Shown piece after piece: positions 44,952 through 54,174 of a stretch of 64,000 nt of DNA (positions are counted from its first letter, which is position 1; each line of letters begins with the position of its first letter). The notes under the pieces are model-generated. The model saw only the letters and a program-made list of their open reading frames with translations, was not told the DNA's origin and ran no database searches. Position numbers and translations under genes: made by a program. The stretch comes from Pontibacter sp. SGAir0037 (GTDB taxonomy: Bacteria > Bacteroidota > Bacteroidia > Cytophagales > Hymenobacteraceae): positions 2,480,001-2,544,000 of the forward strand of contig NZ_CP028092.1 in NCBI RefSeq assembly GCF_005491705.1, written 5' to 3'.

Positions 44952-45431
44952 ATGATAACAACGAAATTAATGGAATTAACAGAAAATAAAAAGGCCCTTG
45001 TAGAGAAGATTGGTATCTTCTACGAAAACGTAGGTTTGCAGCCTGCTGCAGCACGTGTGATGGGACTGCTTTGGCTTTCTGATAGTCCTGAACTAACATT
45101 TGATGAAATTACCTCTGCCTTATGCATCAGCAAAAGCGCTACCAGCAATGCTGTTAACCTGCTTTTGCAAACAGGCCAGCTGGAATATATCACCTTCACC
45201 GGTGACAGAAAAAGATACTTCAGGTTGAAAGTTTCAAACTGGCGTGAGAACTTTGCTGATAAGATCCAGGGCTTAACAAAATTCAAAGATCTGTTAACAC
45301 AGGTGCTGGAAGTAAGAACCAAAGAAACAACAGCATATAACCAGAATATAAAAGAGCTGAGCAGCTTTTTAGAGTTTGTTCAGCAGGAACTGCCTAACCT
45401 TCTTAAAAAGTGGGAAGAACAAAACAGCTAA
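44952..45431 (+). CDS. GbsR/MarR-type transcriptional regulator
   Basis: 159 residues. A winged-helix domain covers about residues 25-95: RVMGLLWLSDSPELTFDEIT, then the recognition helix SKSATSNAVNLLLQTG and the wing YITFTGDRKRYFRL. A C-terminal helical region (about 100-155) serves dimerisation. It belongs to the GbsR branch of the MarR superfamily, common as local repressors of efflux operons in Bacteroidota. It is the first gene before tolC-adaptor-pump. Palindromes of the same sequence in front of itself and of the efflux genes indicate autorepression and repression of the pump. Confidence 0.9.
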   Translation: MITTKLMELTENKKALVEKIGIFYENVGLQPAAARVMGLLWLSDSPELTFDEITSALCISKSATSNAVNLLLQTGQLEYITFTGDRKRYFRLKVSNWRENFADKIQGLTKFKDLLTQVLEVRTKETTAYNQNIKELSSFLEFVQQELPNLLKKWEEQNS

Positions 45432-45444
45432 TTTTTTTATCATT

Positions 45445-45468
45445 TTAGTTCTTTTATTTCTGAACCAA
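45445..45468. promoter_or_regulatory. Operator 2: TTAGTTC-N10-GAACCAA
   Basis: Same arms and spacing as operator 1, with one mismatch in the right arm. It lies 13 bases after the regulator stop and 36 bases before the GTG start of the outer-membrane factor. Confidence 0.7.
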
Positions 45469-45504
45469 ACATAATTATATAAACCAACTAATAATTTATA
45501 AACC

Positions 45505-46860
45505 GTGATCAAGAAGCATTTACTACTAAGTCTCCTCCTTTTGCTTGGCGTGAGGTTTAGTTATGCACAAAACCAGTCAGGAGGCAATGTACTGACATTA
45601 CAGGAGGCACTGCAGTACGCCACCAGCAATAACATAGGGATTCAGAAAGCACTACTGGATGAAAAAGGTGCTGAATACATGATAAAGGAAACCAAAGGCT
45701 CTGGTTTGCCACAGATTAATGGTACAGGACAATTAAGTATTTATCCGTCTATTCCTACTCAGTTGCTACCAGGTGAAATTGTTGGAAAGCCAGGAACTTA
45801 TGTTCCAGTACAATTTGGCACAAAGTATAATGCCAATGCGGGTTTTGAGCTATCTCAACTCATCTTTAGCAAATCATACTTTGTAGGTTTAGAAGCTGCT
45901 CAAACTACGCGTGACCTGTATGAGCTTCGCACCAGAATGAGCCAGGAGGATGTGATATACAATGTTAGCTCGGCCTATTTACTAGCACTTCAGACGAAAG
46001 AGCAGTTTAACTCGGTGGAAGCCAACTTCAATCGCCTGGTGCAACTGGAGAAAATACTTACACTGCAGTACAAGAATGATTTTGCCAAGAAAGTAGACGT
46101 TAACCGCATTACCGTTAACAAAACGAACCTGGAAAATCAGCGCCAGGCATTGGCAACAGCTTATGAGCAACAGAAGAATGCGCTGAAGTTTTTCATAGGC
46201 ATGCCCCTGGATCAGCAAATTGAAATAGAAAACAATGCCACGCTGGACAATGTAGCATTACCTGTTAATACCAATGCTGCTGATGTGCTGACACAACGTG
46301 TAGATTACCAGTTACTGCAAGCCCAGAAAAAACTGTATGGCCTGAACATTGAAAACATCAGGGGAAAAGCTTTTCCTACATTAGCAGGATTTGGCCAGTA
46401 CTCATACCAGGCGCAGCGCAAGGAATTTAACTTCTTTGATACTAATCAGCCTTGGTTTAACACCTTTGTGTTAGGCGTTAGATTAAATATACCGGTTTTT
46501 GATGGCTTTCAGAGAAAGAACCAGTTAAAGCAGGCCCAGATTGAAATGCAGAAAACTGATCTGGATATTACAAACCTGACACTTGGCACACAACTGAGTC
46601 TGGATAATGCTTTGAAGCAAATTGCAACCAGCCAGTTGACTATTCAAAACCAGGAACGAAATGTAAGCCTGGCCCAGGAGGTATATGATACCACCAACGA
46701 TCTGTACAAAGAAGGTCTTTCTCCTCTTACGGATTTACTGGATGCAGAAGTAAGCTTAAGAGAAGCACAGACTAACCTGAACAACGAAAGACTAAAATAT
46801 AAAATCGCACAGCTGGATTATATGAAAGCCAGAGGTGAACTGAATAACCTAATTAAATAA
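45505..46860 (+). CDS. TolC-family outer-membrane efflux protein
   Basis: 451 residues from GTG 45505, preceded by no better start; signal peptide about 1-21 (ending SYAQ). It shows the two OEP repeats: LTLQEALQYATSNNIGIQKALLDE, VIYNVSSAYLLALQTKEQFN and LTDLLDAEVSLREAQTNLNNE near the C-terminus. There is no lipobox, in contrast to the outer-membrane factor at 26987. It forms the exit duct of the pump encoded by the next two genes. The operon order (regulator, channel, adaptor, pump) is the reverse of the first RND operon's. Confidence 0.94.
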   Translation: MIKKHLLLSLLLLLGVRFSYAQNQSGGNVLTLQEALQYATSNNIGIQKALLDEKGAEYMIKETKGSGLPQINGTGQLSIYPSIPTQLLPGEIVGKPGTYVPVQFGTKYNANAGFELSQLIFSKSYFVGLEAAQTTRDLYELRTRMSQEDVIYNVSSAYLLALQTKEQFNSVEANFNRLVQLEKILTLQYKNDFAKKVDVNRITVNKTNLENQRQALATAYEQQKNALKFFIGMPLDQQIEIENNATLDNVALPVNTNAADVLTQRVDYQLLQAQKKLYGLNIENIRGKAFPTLAGFGQYSYQAQRKEFNFFDTNQPWFNTFVLGVRLNIPVFDGFQRKNQLKQAQIEMQKTDLDITNLTLGTQLSLDNALKQIATSQLTIQNQERNVSLAQEVYDTTNDLYKEGLSPLTDLLDAEVSLREAQTNLNNERLKYKIAQLDYMKARGELNNLIK

Positions 46861-46884
46861 CATCAATTCTGTACATACAATAAA

Positions 46885-47937
46885 ATGAAAAAACTGATTT
46901 ATATCCTCGTTGTTGTGATCCTGATAGGCGCTGTTGCCTTTACTCTCAACAAGAACAAACAGGAAATGACAGAAAAAGCTGCCGTAGCTGAGATCAGAAG
47001 TGAAGCTATTCCGGTTGCCATTACAGAACCAAAAGTAGAAAAACTGGATAAGTCCTTTATAGCGCAGGGTAACTTCAGGCCATACCAAAGCCTGACATTA
47101 ACTTCTGAAACACAAGGACAGGTACTGCGCGTGTTAAAACGCAAAGGTGACAGGGTAAAAGCCGGTGAACTGCTGGTGCAGGTAGAAAGCAATACCATGA
47201 ACGCCGACCTGGCTACTGCTCAGGCCAATTATGAGAAAGCTAAAAGAGATTTAGCCCGTTTTGAGAACCTGGCAGAAGGTGATGCTATCACCAAACGCCA
47301 GTTAGAAGAGGCCCGCCTGCAGGTGAACGCGACACAGGCTCAGTTAGTAGCTGCACGTCAGCGCCTTACTAAAACCAACATTACAGCACCTTTCAGTGGT
47401 GAGATAAATGAGATCCATGTGGAAGTTGGTTCTTACCTAAACCCGGGTGCAAAACTCTATGACCTTGTAAATGTGGATCGCCTGAAACTGAATGTAAAGG
47501 TTTCTGAAGCGGAGGTATTGCTGGTAGAAAGAGGCAGCAAAGTAACTGTAAGAGCAAATGCCGGAGGCGGAGAGGAATACGAAGGTACTGTAACAGCAGT
47601 AGCCGCCCAATCCGACCCGACCTTAAAATACGATGTAGAAGTTGAAGTGAAAAACGCTTCAAACAACAATCTGAGGGCTGGTATGTATGGCACAGCTTTC
47701 TTTGAAATATCCGATCAGCGTGATGCCCTGCTGTTGCCTCGCCAGGCTATTGTAGGTAGTATACAGGATCCGAGTGTGTATGTGGTGGTAAACCAGAAAG
47801 CAGCACTTCGCAAAGTAAGAGTAGGTACTGTAACACAAGACAGAGTTGAGATTCTGGACGGTGTACAGACAGGTGAAAAAGTAGTACAAAGCGGCCAGAT
47901 TAACCTGCGCGAAGGCATACAGGTAAAAGCCCTCTAA
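46885..47937 (+). CDS. RND efflux periplasmic adaptor
   Basis: 350 residues. An N-terminal membrane anchor or uncleaved signal (KLIYILVVVILIGAVAFTL) has no lipobox. The lipoyl halves are SETQGQVLRVLKRKGDRVKAG and ITAPFSGEINEIHVEVGSYL, linked by a short helical hairpin (ANYEKAKRDLARFENLAEGD). Beta-barrel and membrane-proximal domains follow, ending GEKVVQSGQINLREGIQVK. It connects the pump to the TolC-like channel. It is 24 bases after the channel gene and 43 bases before the pump gene. Confidence 0.95.
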   Translation: MKKLIYILVVVILIGAVAFTLNKNKQEMTEKAAVAEIRSEAIPVAITEPKVEKLDKSFIAQGNFRPYQSLTLTSETQGQVLRVLKRKGDRVKAGELLVQVESNTMNADLATAQANYEKAKRDLARFENLAEGDAITKRQLEEARLQVNATQAQLVAARQRLTKTNITAPFSGEINEIHVEVGSYLNPGAKLYDLVNVDRLKLNVKVSEAEVLLVERGSKVTVRANAGGGEEYEGTVTAVAAQSDPTLKYDVEVEVKNASNNNLRAGMYGTAFFEISDQRDALLLPRQAIVGSIQDPSVYVVVNQKAALRKVRVGTVTQDRVEILDGVQTGEKVVQSGQINLREGIQVKAL

Positions 47938-47980
47938 TACTAAAGTTAACTCCTTTATTTAACAATCAGGGAATTTAGAA

Positions 47981-50900
47981 ATGAATATAACCAAATTATC
48001 CATACAGCGGTCAACCATTGTGGTGGTGGTCTTCACAGTCCTCACACTCCTGGGTGTTGTCAGCTACCAATCGCTTAACTATGAGCTGCTGCCTAAGTTC
48101 AGCCCGCCTGTACTTACCATCAGTACCATATATCCGGGTGCTTCGCCAAATGAGGTAGAGAACTCGGTAACGAAAGAAATCGAAGATGCGCTGTCTTCGC
48201 TGGAGAACGTGAAAGAAATGAAAAGTACTTCACTGGAAAGCTTTTCCATTATCACGATTCAGCTGAACCAGGGTACCGATGTAGACCTTAGCTTACAGGA
48301 CGCACAACGTAAGATCAACACCATCCTGGCTAGATTGCCGGACGATGCTGATGCGCCGACGCTAAACAAATTCGACTTCGACGACCTGCCTATCATTAAG
48401 ATGGGTGCTACCGCAAACCTGACAGCAACAGAATTCTACGACCTGATCGACAAGAAGGTAAAACCTGAACTGTCGCGCGTACCAGGTATGGCTGCCATTA
48501 AAATCTTAGGTGGCCAGGAGCGTGAGATCAAGGTAAACATAGATGCAAACAAACTGGAAGCCTATGGCCTTTCTATTCTGCAGGTTCAACAGAAGATCCG
48601 CAACTCTAACCTGGACTTCCCTACTGGTAAAATCAAGCAGGAAAGCGGGCAGACACAGATTCGTCTGGCTGGTAAATTTGAGTCGCTGGACCAACTGCGC
48701 AGCCTGATCATCCGGGAAGACCAGAACGGGATAGTACGCCTTGCTGACCTGGCAGAAGTACAGGATACGCAGAAAGATACGGAAGTATTAACCCGCGTAA
48801 ACCAGAACGCTTCGGTAGGTATCACTATACAGAAGCAGTCGGATGCCAACGCCGTGGAAGTAAGCCGCCTGACAAAAGAGGCGCTTGCCAGACTGGAGCA
48901 GACCTATACTGCCGAAGGACTGAAATTCAATATTGCCAGCGACTCTTCGGACTTTACGCTGGAGGCAGCCGATTCGGTAATGCACGACTTAGTAATTGCG
49001 GTTATACTGGTAGCTGTGGTGATGCTCTTATTCCTGCACTCGCTGCGCAACGCGGTAATTGTAATGATTTCGATTCCGGCCTCGCTCGTGGCTACCTTTA
49101 TAGCCATGTACCTGCTCGGCTTCTCTCTTAACCTGATGTCGTTGCTGGCACTCTCGCTGGTGGTTGGTATCCTGGTGGACGATGCCATTGTGGTAATTGA
49201 GAACATTCACCGCCACATGGAGATGGGTAAGAATCCGGCTCAGGCTGCCTATGACGGTATCCGTGAGATTATGGCAACTGTAACCTCTATTACCCTGGTA
49301 ATTGTGGTTGTGTTTATTCCGATTGCCCTTTCAAGCGGCCTGGTGTCAGACATTCTGCGTCAGTTTGCGGTGGTGGTAGCCGTGGCAACCATGATCTCCC
49401 TGTTCGTAGCCTTTACACTGATTCCGCTGCTTGCCAGCCGTTTCTCTAAACTGGAGCACGTATCGGACAAGAATATGTTTGGCCGGTTTATACTTGCATT
49501 CGAGCGCCTGCTGGACCGCATCATCGATGGCTTTACAGATACCCTGAAGTGGGCCTTCAACCATAAGTTCATCACGCTGGGTGTAACAATCCTGCTGCTG
49601 GTTGCTTCGTTTATGCTGGTTCCGTTCGGCTTTATCGGTTCAGAGTTTATACCTGCCGGCGACCGTGGCGAAGTAAGTCTTCAGCTGGAATTACCGAAGA
49701 ATGCCACAGTAGAGCAAACAAACTTTGCTACCAAGCAAGTTGAACAGTATTTGCAGGCTATTCCTGAAGTAAGCAGAATATTTACTACAGTAGGTACTAC
49801 TTCTTCGGCACAGGAAGGCCAGAATACAGCCTATAAGGCAGACGTATCGGTAACGCTGGTAGATGTGAAGGAACGTAACTTCAGCACCGACCAGTTTAGC
49901 CGCCAGGCCAAGGCAGACATTGAAAGCCAGATACCTGATGTGGAAGTAACACCTGTACCTGTAGGTCTGGTTGGTAACTCACAGGCTCCGATCCAGCTTA
50001 TTATCTCTGGCTCCAACCTGGACTCCGTAATGTCTTTCTCTCAGAAAGTAATGGCAATTACTGAAAGTGTAGACGGTACAGTAGACGTGGAAACGTCGGT
50101 GGAAGGTGGTAACCCTGAGATTGAAGTAGTGGTAGATCGTGACAAGATGGCGAGTGTCGGTCTGTCGCTGGAAAACGTAGGTGCAAGCATGCAGCTGGCT
50201 TTCAGCGGTAACTCCGATGTGACGTTCCGTTCCGGTACAGAAGATTATGACATCAACATCCGCCTGGATGAGTTTGACCGCCGTAGCGTAACCGACATTG
50301 GCAACCTGTCCTTCGTGAACAGCCAGGGAAGGCTGGTACGCCTGGCGCAGTTTGCAGATATTAAACAGGCAACTGGTCCGTCGCAGCTGGAGCGTTACAA
50401 CCGTGTAACTTCTGTCACCGTCAATTCACAGGTAATTGGTCGTCCTTCCGGTTCGGTAGGTGCTGATATCCAAGCCAAAATAGCCGAGATTAAAATGCCT
50501 GCCGGTGTAAGCATCGAGTTTGGCGGTAACCTGAAAAACCAGAGCGAAGGTTTTGGCACATTGGGTATTGCCTTGCTGGCCTCCATCATCTTCGTTTACC
50601 TGATCATGGTGGCGCTGTACGATTCTTATATTTATCCGCTGGTAGTATTGTTCTCTATACCTCTGGCGATTATCGGTGCCTTGCTGGCCCTGGCGCTGGC
50701 TGCCCAGTCTCTGAGTATCTTCTCTATCCTGGGTATTATCATGATGATCGGTCTGGTTGCCAAGAACGCGATTATGGTGGTTGACTTTACCAACAACCTG
50801 AAAGCCGAGGGCGTGGCAGTGAAAGAAGCCTTGATAGAAGCTGTTCGAATCCGTTTCCGCCCTATCCTGATGACAACGCTGGCGATGGTAATAGGTATGT

Positions 50901-51154
50901 TGCCTATCGCGTTGGCCGGAGGTTCTGTGGCTGCCACTAAAAATGGCCTGGCCTGGGCGCTGATTGGTGGTCTGAGCTCATCTATGTTCCTGACCCTGAT
51001 CGTGGTGCCAATCATCTACTATGGCTTCGACCGCATTATGGCGAAGTTCGGACTGGATAAGAAAACAGAGATCGTTCTAATTGACAAGACTGCAGAAGAA
51101 CTTGAAAAAGAAACTGCAGAACTGGAAGAGAAGAAGCTTTCTCACGCTATTTAA
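47981..51154 (+). CDS. RND efflux transporter permease
   Basis: 1057 residues with the AcrB-type topology. The N-terminus NITKLSIQRSTIVVVVFTVL leads into the first helix; TIYPGASPNEVENSVTKEIE is a typical porter-domain segment. Proton-relay aspartates are in VVGILVDDAIVVIENIHRH, and the C-terminal half contains MIGLVAKNAIMVVDFTNN and AVRIRFRPILMTTLAMVIGM. The 35-residue C-terminal tail is rich in Glu/Lys. Substrates are unknown. It is the last gene of the regulated efflux operon, closed by a strong terminator. Codon use suggests good expression. Confidence 0.97.
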   Translation: MNITKLSIQRSTIVVVVFTVLTLLGVVSYQSLNYELLPKFSPPVLTISTIYPGASPNEVENSVTKEIEDALSSLENVKEMKSTSLESFSIITIQLNQGTDVDLSLQDAQRKINTILARLPDDADAPTLNKFDFDDLPIIKMGATANLTATEFYDLIDKKVKPELSRVPGMAAIKILGGQEREIKVNIDANKLEAYGLSILQVQQKIRNSNLDFPTGKIKQESGQTQIRLAGKFESLDQLRSLIIREDQNGIVRLADLAEVQDTQKDTEVLTRVNQNASVGITIQKQSDANAVEVSRLTKEALARLEQTYTAEGLKFNIASDSSDFTLEAADSVMHDLVIAVILVAVVMLLFLHSLRNAVIVMISIPASLVATFIAMYLLGFSLNLMSLLALSLVVGILVDDAIVVIENIHRHMEMGKNPAQAAYDGIREIMATVTSITLVIVVVFIPIALSSGLVSDILRQFAVVVAVATMISLFVAFTLIPLLASRFSKLEHVSDKNMFGRFILAFERLLDRIIDGFTDTLKWAFNHKFITLGVTILLLVASFMLVPFGFIGSEFIPAGDRGEVSLQLELPKNATVEQTNFATKQVEQYLQAIPEVSRIFTTVGTTSSAQEGQNTAYKADVSVTLVDVKERNFSTDQFSRQAKADIESQIPDVEVTPVPVGLVGNSQAPIQLIISGSNLDSVMSFSQKVMAITESVDGTVDVETSVEGGNPEIEVVVDRDKMASVGLSLENVGASMQLAFSGNSDVTFRSGTEDYDINIRLDEFDRRSVTDIGNLSFVNSQGRLVRLAQFADIKQATGPSQLERYNRVTSVTVNSQVIGRPSGSVGADIQAKIAEIKMPAGVSIEFGGNLKNQSEGFGTLGIALLASIIFVYLIMVALYDSYIYPLVVLFSIPLAIIGALLALALAAQSLSIFSILGIIMMIGLVAKNAIMVVDFTNNLKAEGVAVKEALIEAVRIRFRPILMTTLAMVIGMLPIALAGGSVAATKNGLAWALIGGLSSSMFLTLIVVPIIYYGFDRIMAKFGLDKKTEIVLIDKTAEELEKETAELEEKKLSHAI

Positions 51155-51167
51155 CCGACTGGCATAC

Positions 51168-51212
51168 ATAAAAAAAGCCTTTGCTGATACGTCCGGCAAA
51201 GGCTTTTTTTAT
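51168..51212. terminator. Intrinsic terminator after the second RND operon
   Basis: 17-base perfect arms (51168-51184 and 51196-51212) with A-run and T-run ends and an 11-base loop. Confidence 0.9.
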
Positions 51213-51416
51213 GCAGTATCTAACGGTGGTACAGGTCTGCCATATTGTTCTAATGCAAAAAAGTGTTGCTGTTAAAATCTTATATGTGCGAAAATAGCTT
51301 TAATGGTGCTATTTCAGAGGACTTTTTCATTTTTTTATTCGAAGAAGCTAAACAATAGAATTACTCTATACGTTTTCATTAGGAACAATAAAAAATCATT
51401 AACCAAAATTTAAACT

Positions 51417-51695
51417 ATGGAAACCTCAGCAAAAGAATTAAAAAATAAAGCAGACAACGTTAATCCGGATCACAAAGAAGGACCAGTAGCATCGGCAATT
51501 GAAAAATATACTTCTAAGCTACCTTCTGATGTATTCTTATGGGCAGCATTAGGCTCAATGGCTGTGTCTGCTACATTAAAGATCATGAAGAAAGATGAAG
51601 AAGCTTTGTTTGTCGGCCAATGGCCTGCACCGTTTTTGCTTTTAGGTGTGTACAACAAAATAGTAAAAGAAGCAGGCTACGAAAACGACAAATAG
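51417..51695 (+). CDS. Small hypothetical membrane-associated protein
   Basis: 92 residues: a charged N-terminus (METSAKELKNKADNVNPDHK), then KYTSKLPSDVFLWAALGSMAVSATLKI with a weak membrane segment, and a second hydrophobic stretch WPAPFLLLGVYNKIV before a charged end. Proteins of this design are common in Cytophagales and have no named function known to me. The gene has its own leader and is followed by a perfect bidirectional terminator, suggesting a single-gene transcript. Confidence 0.75.
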   Translation: METSAKELKNKADNVNPDHKEGPVASAIEKYTSKLPSDVFLWAALGSMAVSATLKIMKKDEEALFVGQWPAPFLLLGVYNKIVKEAGYENDK

Positions 51696-51734
51696 TTTTC
51701 TGAAGTTAATTAATATAGCCTGCGATAAATGATC

Positions 51735-51795
51735 TCAGGCAAAAACAAAGCGGCCCCTCTTCTATTAGAAGAGGGGCCGCTTTGTTTTTGCCTGA
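51735..51795. terminator. Bidirectional terminator
   Basis: Two perfect 29-base arms (51735-51763 and 51767-51795) around a 3-base loop, GC-rich in the centre with A- and T-runs outside. It serves the convergent small hypothetical and aldo/keto reductase genes. Confidence 0.92.
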
Positions 51796-51842
51796 CTAGC
51801 CGGTCAGTTGATTATAAGATTTAGAGAGCAAAATCCTCTGAT

Positions 51843-52706
51843 TCAACTTTCAATCTCTTCCAACTGCTGCATATCTTCTTCTGAAAGCGAGATATTTACA
51901 GCATTATAGTTATCCTCCAAGTGTTTTACTTTAGAGGTACCCGGTATCAGTAGAATGTTGGGCGAACGGTGCAGCAGCCAGCTCAGCGCAATCTGGTGTG
52001 GGGTAGCACTGTGCTTTTCGGCCATTTCGGTAAGCTTCTCCATACTTTGCTTGTTGTTAGCGTTCAATGGGTTCCAGGGTATAAAAGCCATCCCCTGCTC
52101 TTCGCAATACTCCAGCTCCGCCTCCCATTTCCTGAAATCGACGCTGTACTTATTTTGCACCGATACCACCTTTACAAACTCCTGGGCCTTTTTAATCTGC
52201 TCCACGGTTACCTCGGAAAGGCCGATATGTTTCACCAGCCCCTCTTCCTGTACCCGCTGCAGAAACTCCAGGGTCTTCTCGTAAGGCACTTCCGGATCTA
52301 CGCGGTGCAGCTGGTATAAATCAATCTGGTCTACTTTCAGCCGCTTCAGGCTGCCCTCCAGCGCGCCCTGCAAATAATCAGGGTCTGCATTGATAGGCCA
52401 TACGTTGGGGCCGGTACGGGTTAAGCCTCCTTTGGTAGCTATTACCAAGCCTTCAGGATAAGGCTGTAAGGCTTCGGCAATCAGTTCCTCTGAAACATGA
52501 GGACCATAACTGTCAGCCGTGTCAATAAAGTCTATGCCCAGTTCCACTGCCCGCTGTAACACCCGTATTGCCTCGTCTCTATCTTTGGGAGGTCCCCAGA
52601 TACCTTCTCCGGTGATACGCATAGCTCCAAATCCCATCCGGTTCACGGTAAAGTCACCCCCAATGGTAAAAGTCTTTTCGAAAGACGGAGTTTTTTGATC
52701 TGCCAT
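51843..52706 (-). CDS. Aldo/keto reductase
   Basis: 287 residues, TIM barrel. The catalytic tetrad is visible: Asp and Tyr in FIDTADSYGPH, Lys in LVIATKGGL and His in DLYQLHRVD. The NADPH-binding region is in IPGTSKVKHLEDN. It reduces aldehydes or ketones, probably in the YajO/Tas-like group used against reactive carbonyls; the substrate is unknown. It is divergent from the LLM oxidoreductase gene, with a 366-base gap between the two starts. Confidence 0.93.
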   Translation of the reverse strand: MADQKTPSFEKTFTIGGDFTVNRMGFGAMRITGEGIWGPPKDRDEAIRVLQRAVELGIDFIDTADSYGPHVSEELIAEALQPYPEGLVIATKGGLTRTGPNVWPINADPDYLQGALEGSLKRLKVDQIDLYQLHRVDPEVPYEKTLEFLQRVQEEGLVKHIGLSEVTVEQIKKAQEFVKVVSVQNKYSVDFRKWEAELEYCEEQGMAFIPWNPLNANNKQSMEKLTEMAEKHSATPHQIALSWLLHRSPNILLIPGTSKVKHLEDNYNAVNISLSEEDMQQLEEIES

Positions 52707-53072
52707 TTAAATTTTCTTTTTATAAATATTGAAAATCATTTGCCACCCATACAGCAGCAACTACAAATAATAGTACGCTTGCCACAAATTATAGATTAAA
52801 ACTGTACCTGTTTACAGCAGACGCCCTATTACATGTGCTCTAAATGCTTTAGCAATTAGCTTCCGAAGCATTATTTCCTTGTTTCGTGAGAGAGCAGGCG
52901 ACCGGGCTAACGTCCCCTGTTGGTATCATTGAAGGGCATACCTGCGTTAGTAAAACCTACTGTTGATTATCTTTGCACTTGAAACGGGTGATTGTTTGCT
53001 CTTTTTTACAGGAGAGGGGAAATGCAAACCTATTTCAGTGTTATAACAAATAAATAGTTTATTCGCAATATC
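52707..53072. other. Divergent promoter region, AKR and LLM oxidoreductase
   Basis: Contains an exact -7 box TATCTTTG at 52968-52975 on the plus strand, about 100 bases before the LLM gene start, and a short leader frame at 53022-53057 behind a strong AGGAGAGGGG ribosome site. No clear box for the AKR gene was found. Confidence 0.5.
53022..53057 (+). CDS. Possible 11-residue leader peptide
   Basis: ATG at 53022 is preceded 4-6 bases upstream by AGGAGAGGGG, a much stronger Shine-Dalgarno than most Bacteroidota genes carry, and the frame reads MQTYFSVITNK then stops 15 bases before the LLM gene. It may regulate translation of that gene, or be chance. Confidence 0.25.
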   Translation: MQTYFSVITNK

Positions 53073-54095
53073 ATGAGTAGCAATAAAAAACAACTGGCCG
53101 ATACAGCTTTATCTGTACTCGACCTGGTACCTGTTTTGGCAGGTAAAACAATACATGATTCGTTTACGAACAGCCTTAACCTGGCACAGCAGGCAGAACA
53201 GTTCGGCTATAAGCGTTACTGGCTTGCCGAGCACCACAATATGGCCGGTATCGCCAGTTCTGCCACATCCGTTCTGATTGGCTTTATAGCCGGCGGAACT
53301 TCCACTATCCGGGTAGGTTCGGGAGGCATTATGCTTCCGAACCATGCGCCGCTTGTTGTGGCAGAGCAGTTCGGAACCCTCGAAGCCTTGTATCCCGGAA
53401 GAATAGATTTAGGTTTGGGACGCGCTCCGGGATCTGATCAGCTAACAGCCATGGCTTTACGCCGCGATTTAAGAGGCGCCGGCGAAGATTTTCCGGAGAA
53501 TGTGCAGGAGCTCCGCAATTACCTGGGTCCGCACGATCCTACAGCACGGGTAAGAGCAGTGCCTGGTGAAGGTTCTGACATACCTGTCTGGATACTTGGC
53601 TCCAGCACATTCGGCGCACAACTGGCAGGCATACTCGGTTTACCATACGCGTTTGCCAGCCACTTTGCACCTACCAGCCTGCATGCGGCCCTGAAGGTAT
53701 ACCGCGATAGCTTTCAGCCATCGGAGCAGCTACAGGAGCCCTATGCCATGGCTTGTGTTAATGTTGTGGCAGCCGATACCGACGAAGAAGCCCAGCACCT
53801 CGCAACCACTCTATACCTGTCTTTTCTGAATGTGATCAGGGGCACACCGAATAAAATGTCGCCGCCTGTCGAGAGCCTCGACGAGCACTGGGATGCCAAC
53901 GAACGTTATGCCGTGCAGCAGATGCTCCGCTATTCTTTTATAGGCGGACCGGCTACTATCGAGCAGGGCCTGCAAAGCTTCCTGGATGAGACACAGGTAG
54001 ATGAGCTTATGGTTACTTCTCATATCTACGATCATGCTGCCAGGGTACATTCTTATAAACTGCTTTCTGAGATTACCAAGGCAGTAGCAAAATAA
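53073..54095 (+). CDS. LLM-class flavin-dependent oxidoreductase
   Basis: 340 residues with the luciferase-like fold. Typical segments are [60 protein letters not shown] (in part), [13 protein letters not shown], and later [15 protein letters not shown] and [12 protein letters not shown]. These proteins use FMN (with reductase) or F420-like cofactors for monooxygenation or oxidation of unknown substrates. It is a single-gene unit with its own promoter and a strong terminator. Confidence 0.93.
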   Translation: MSSNKKQLADTALSVLDLVPVLAGKTIHDSFTNSLNLAQQAEQFGYKRYWLAEHHNMAGIASSATSVLIGFIAGGTSTIRVGSGGIMLPNHAPLVVAEQFGTLEALYPGRIDLGLGRAPGSDQLTAMALRRDLRGAGEDFPENVQELRNYLGPHDPTARVRAVPGEGSDIPVWILGSSTFGAQLAGILGLPYAFASHFAPTSLHAALKVYRDSFQPSEQLQEPYAMACVNVVAADTDEEAQHLATTLYLSFLNVIRGTPNKMSPPVESLDEHWDANERYAVQQMLRYSFIGGPATIEQGLQSFLDETQVDELMVTSHIYDHAARVHSYKLLSEITKAVAK

Positions 54096-54107
54096 GTATG
54101 TAATTTT

Positions 54108-54155
54108 AAAGTAAAAGGGCCCCACCTGCTATAGCAGGTGGGGCCCTTTTACTTT
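54108..54155. terminator. Bidirectional terminator
   Basis: Perfect 23-base arms (54108-54130 and 54133-54155) with a 2-base loop between the convergent LLM and GH26 genes. Confidence 0.92.
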
Positions 54156-54174
54156 GTATACGTTTGTTCTGCTT

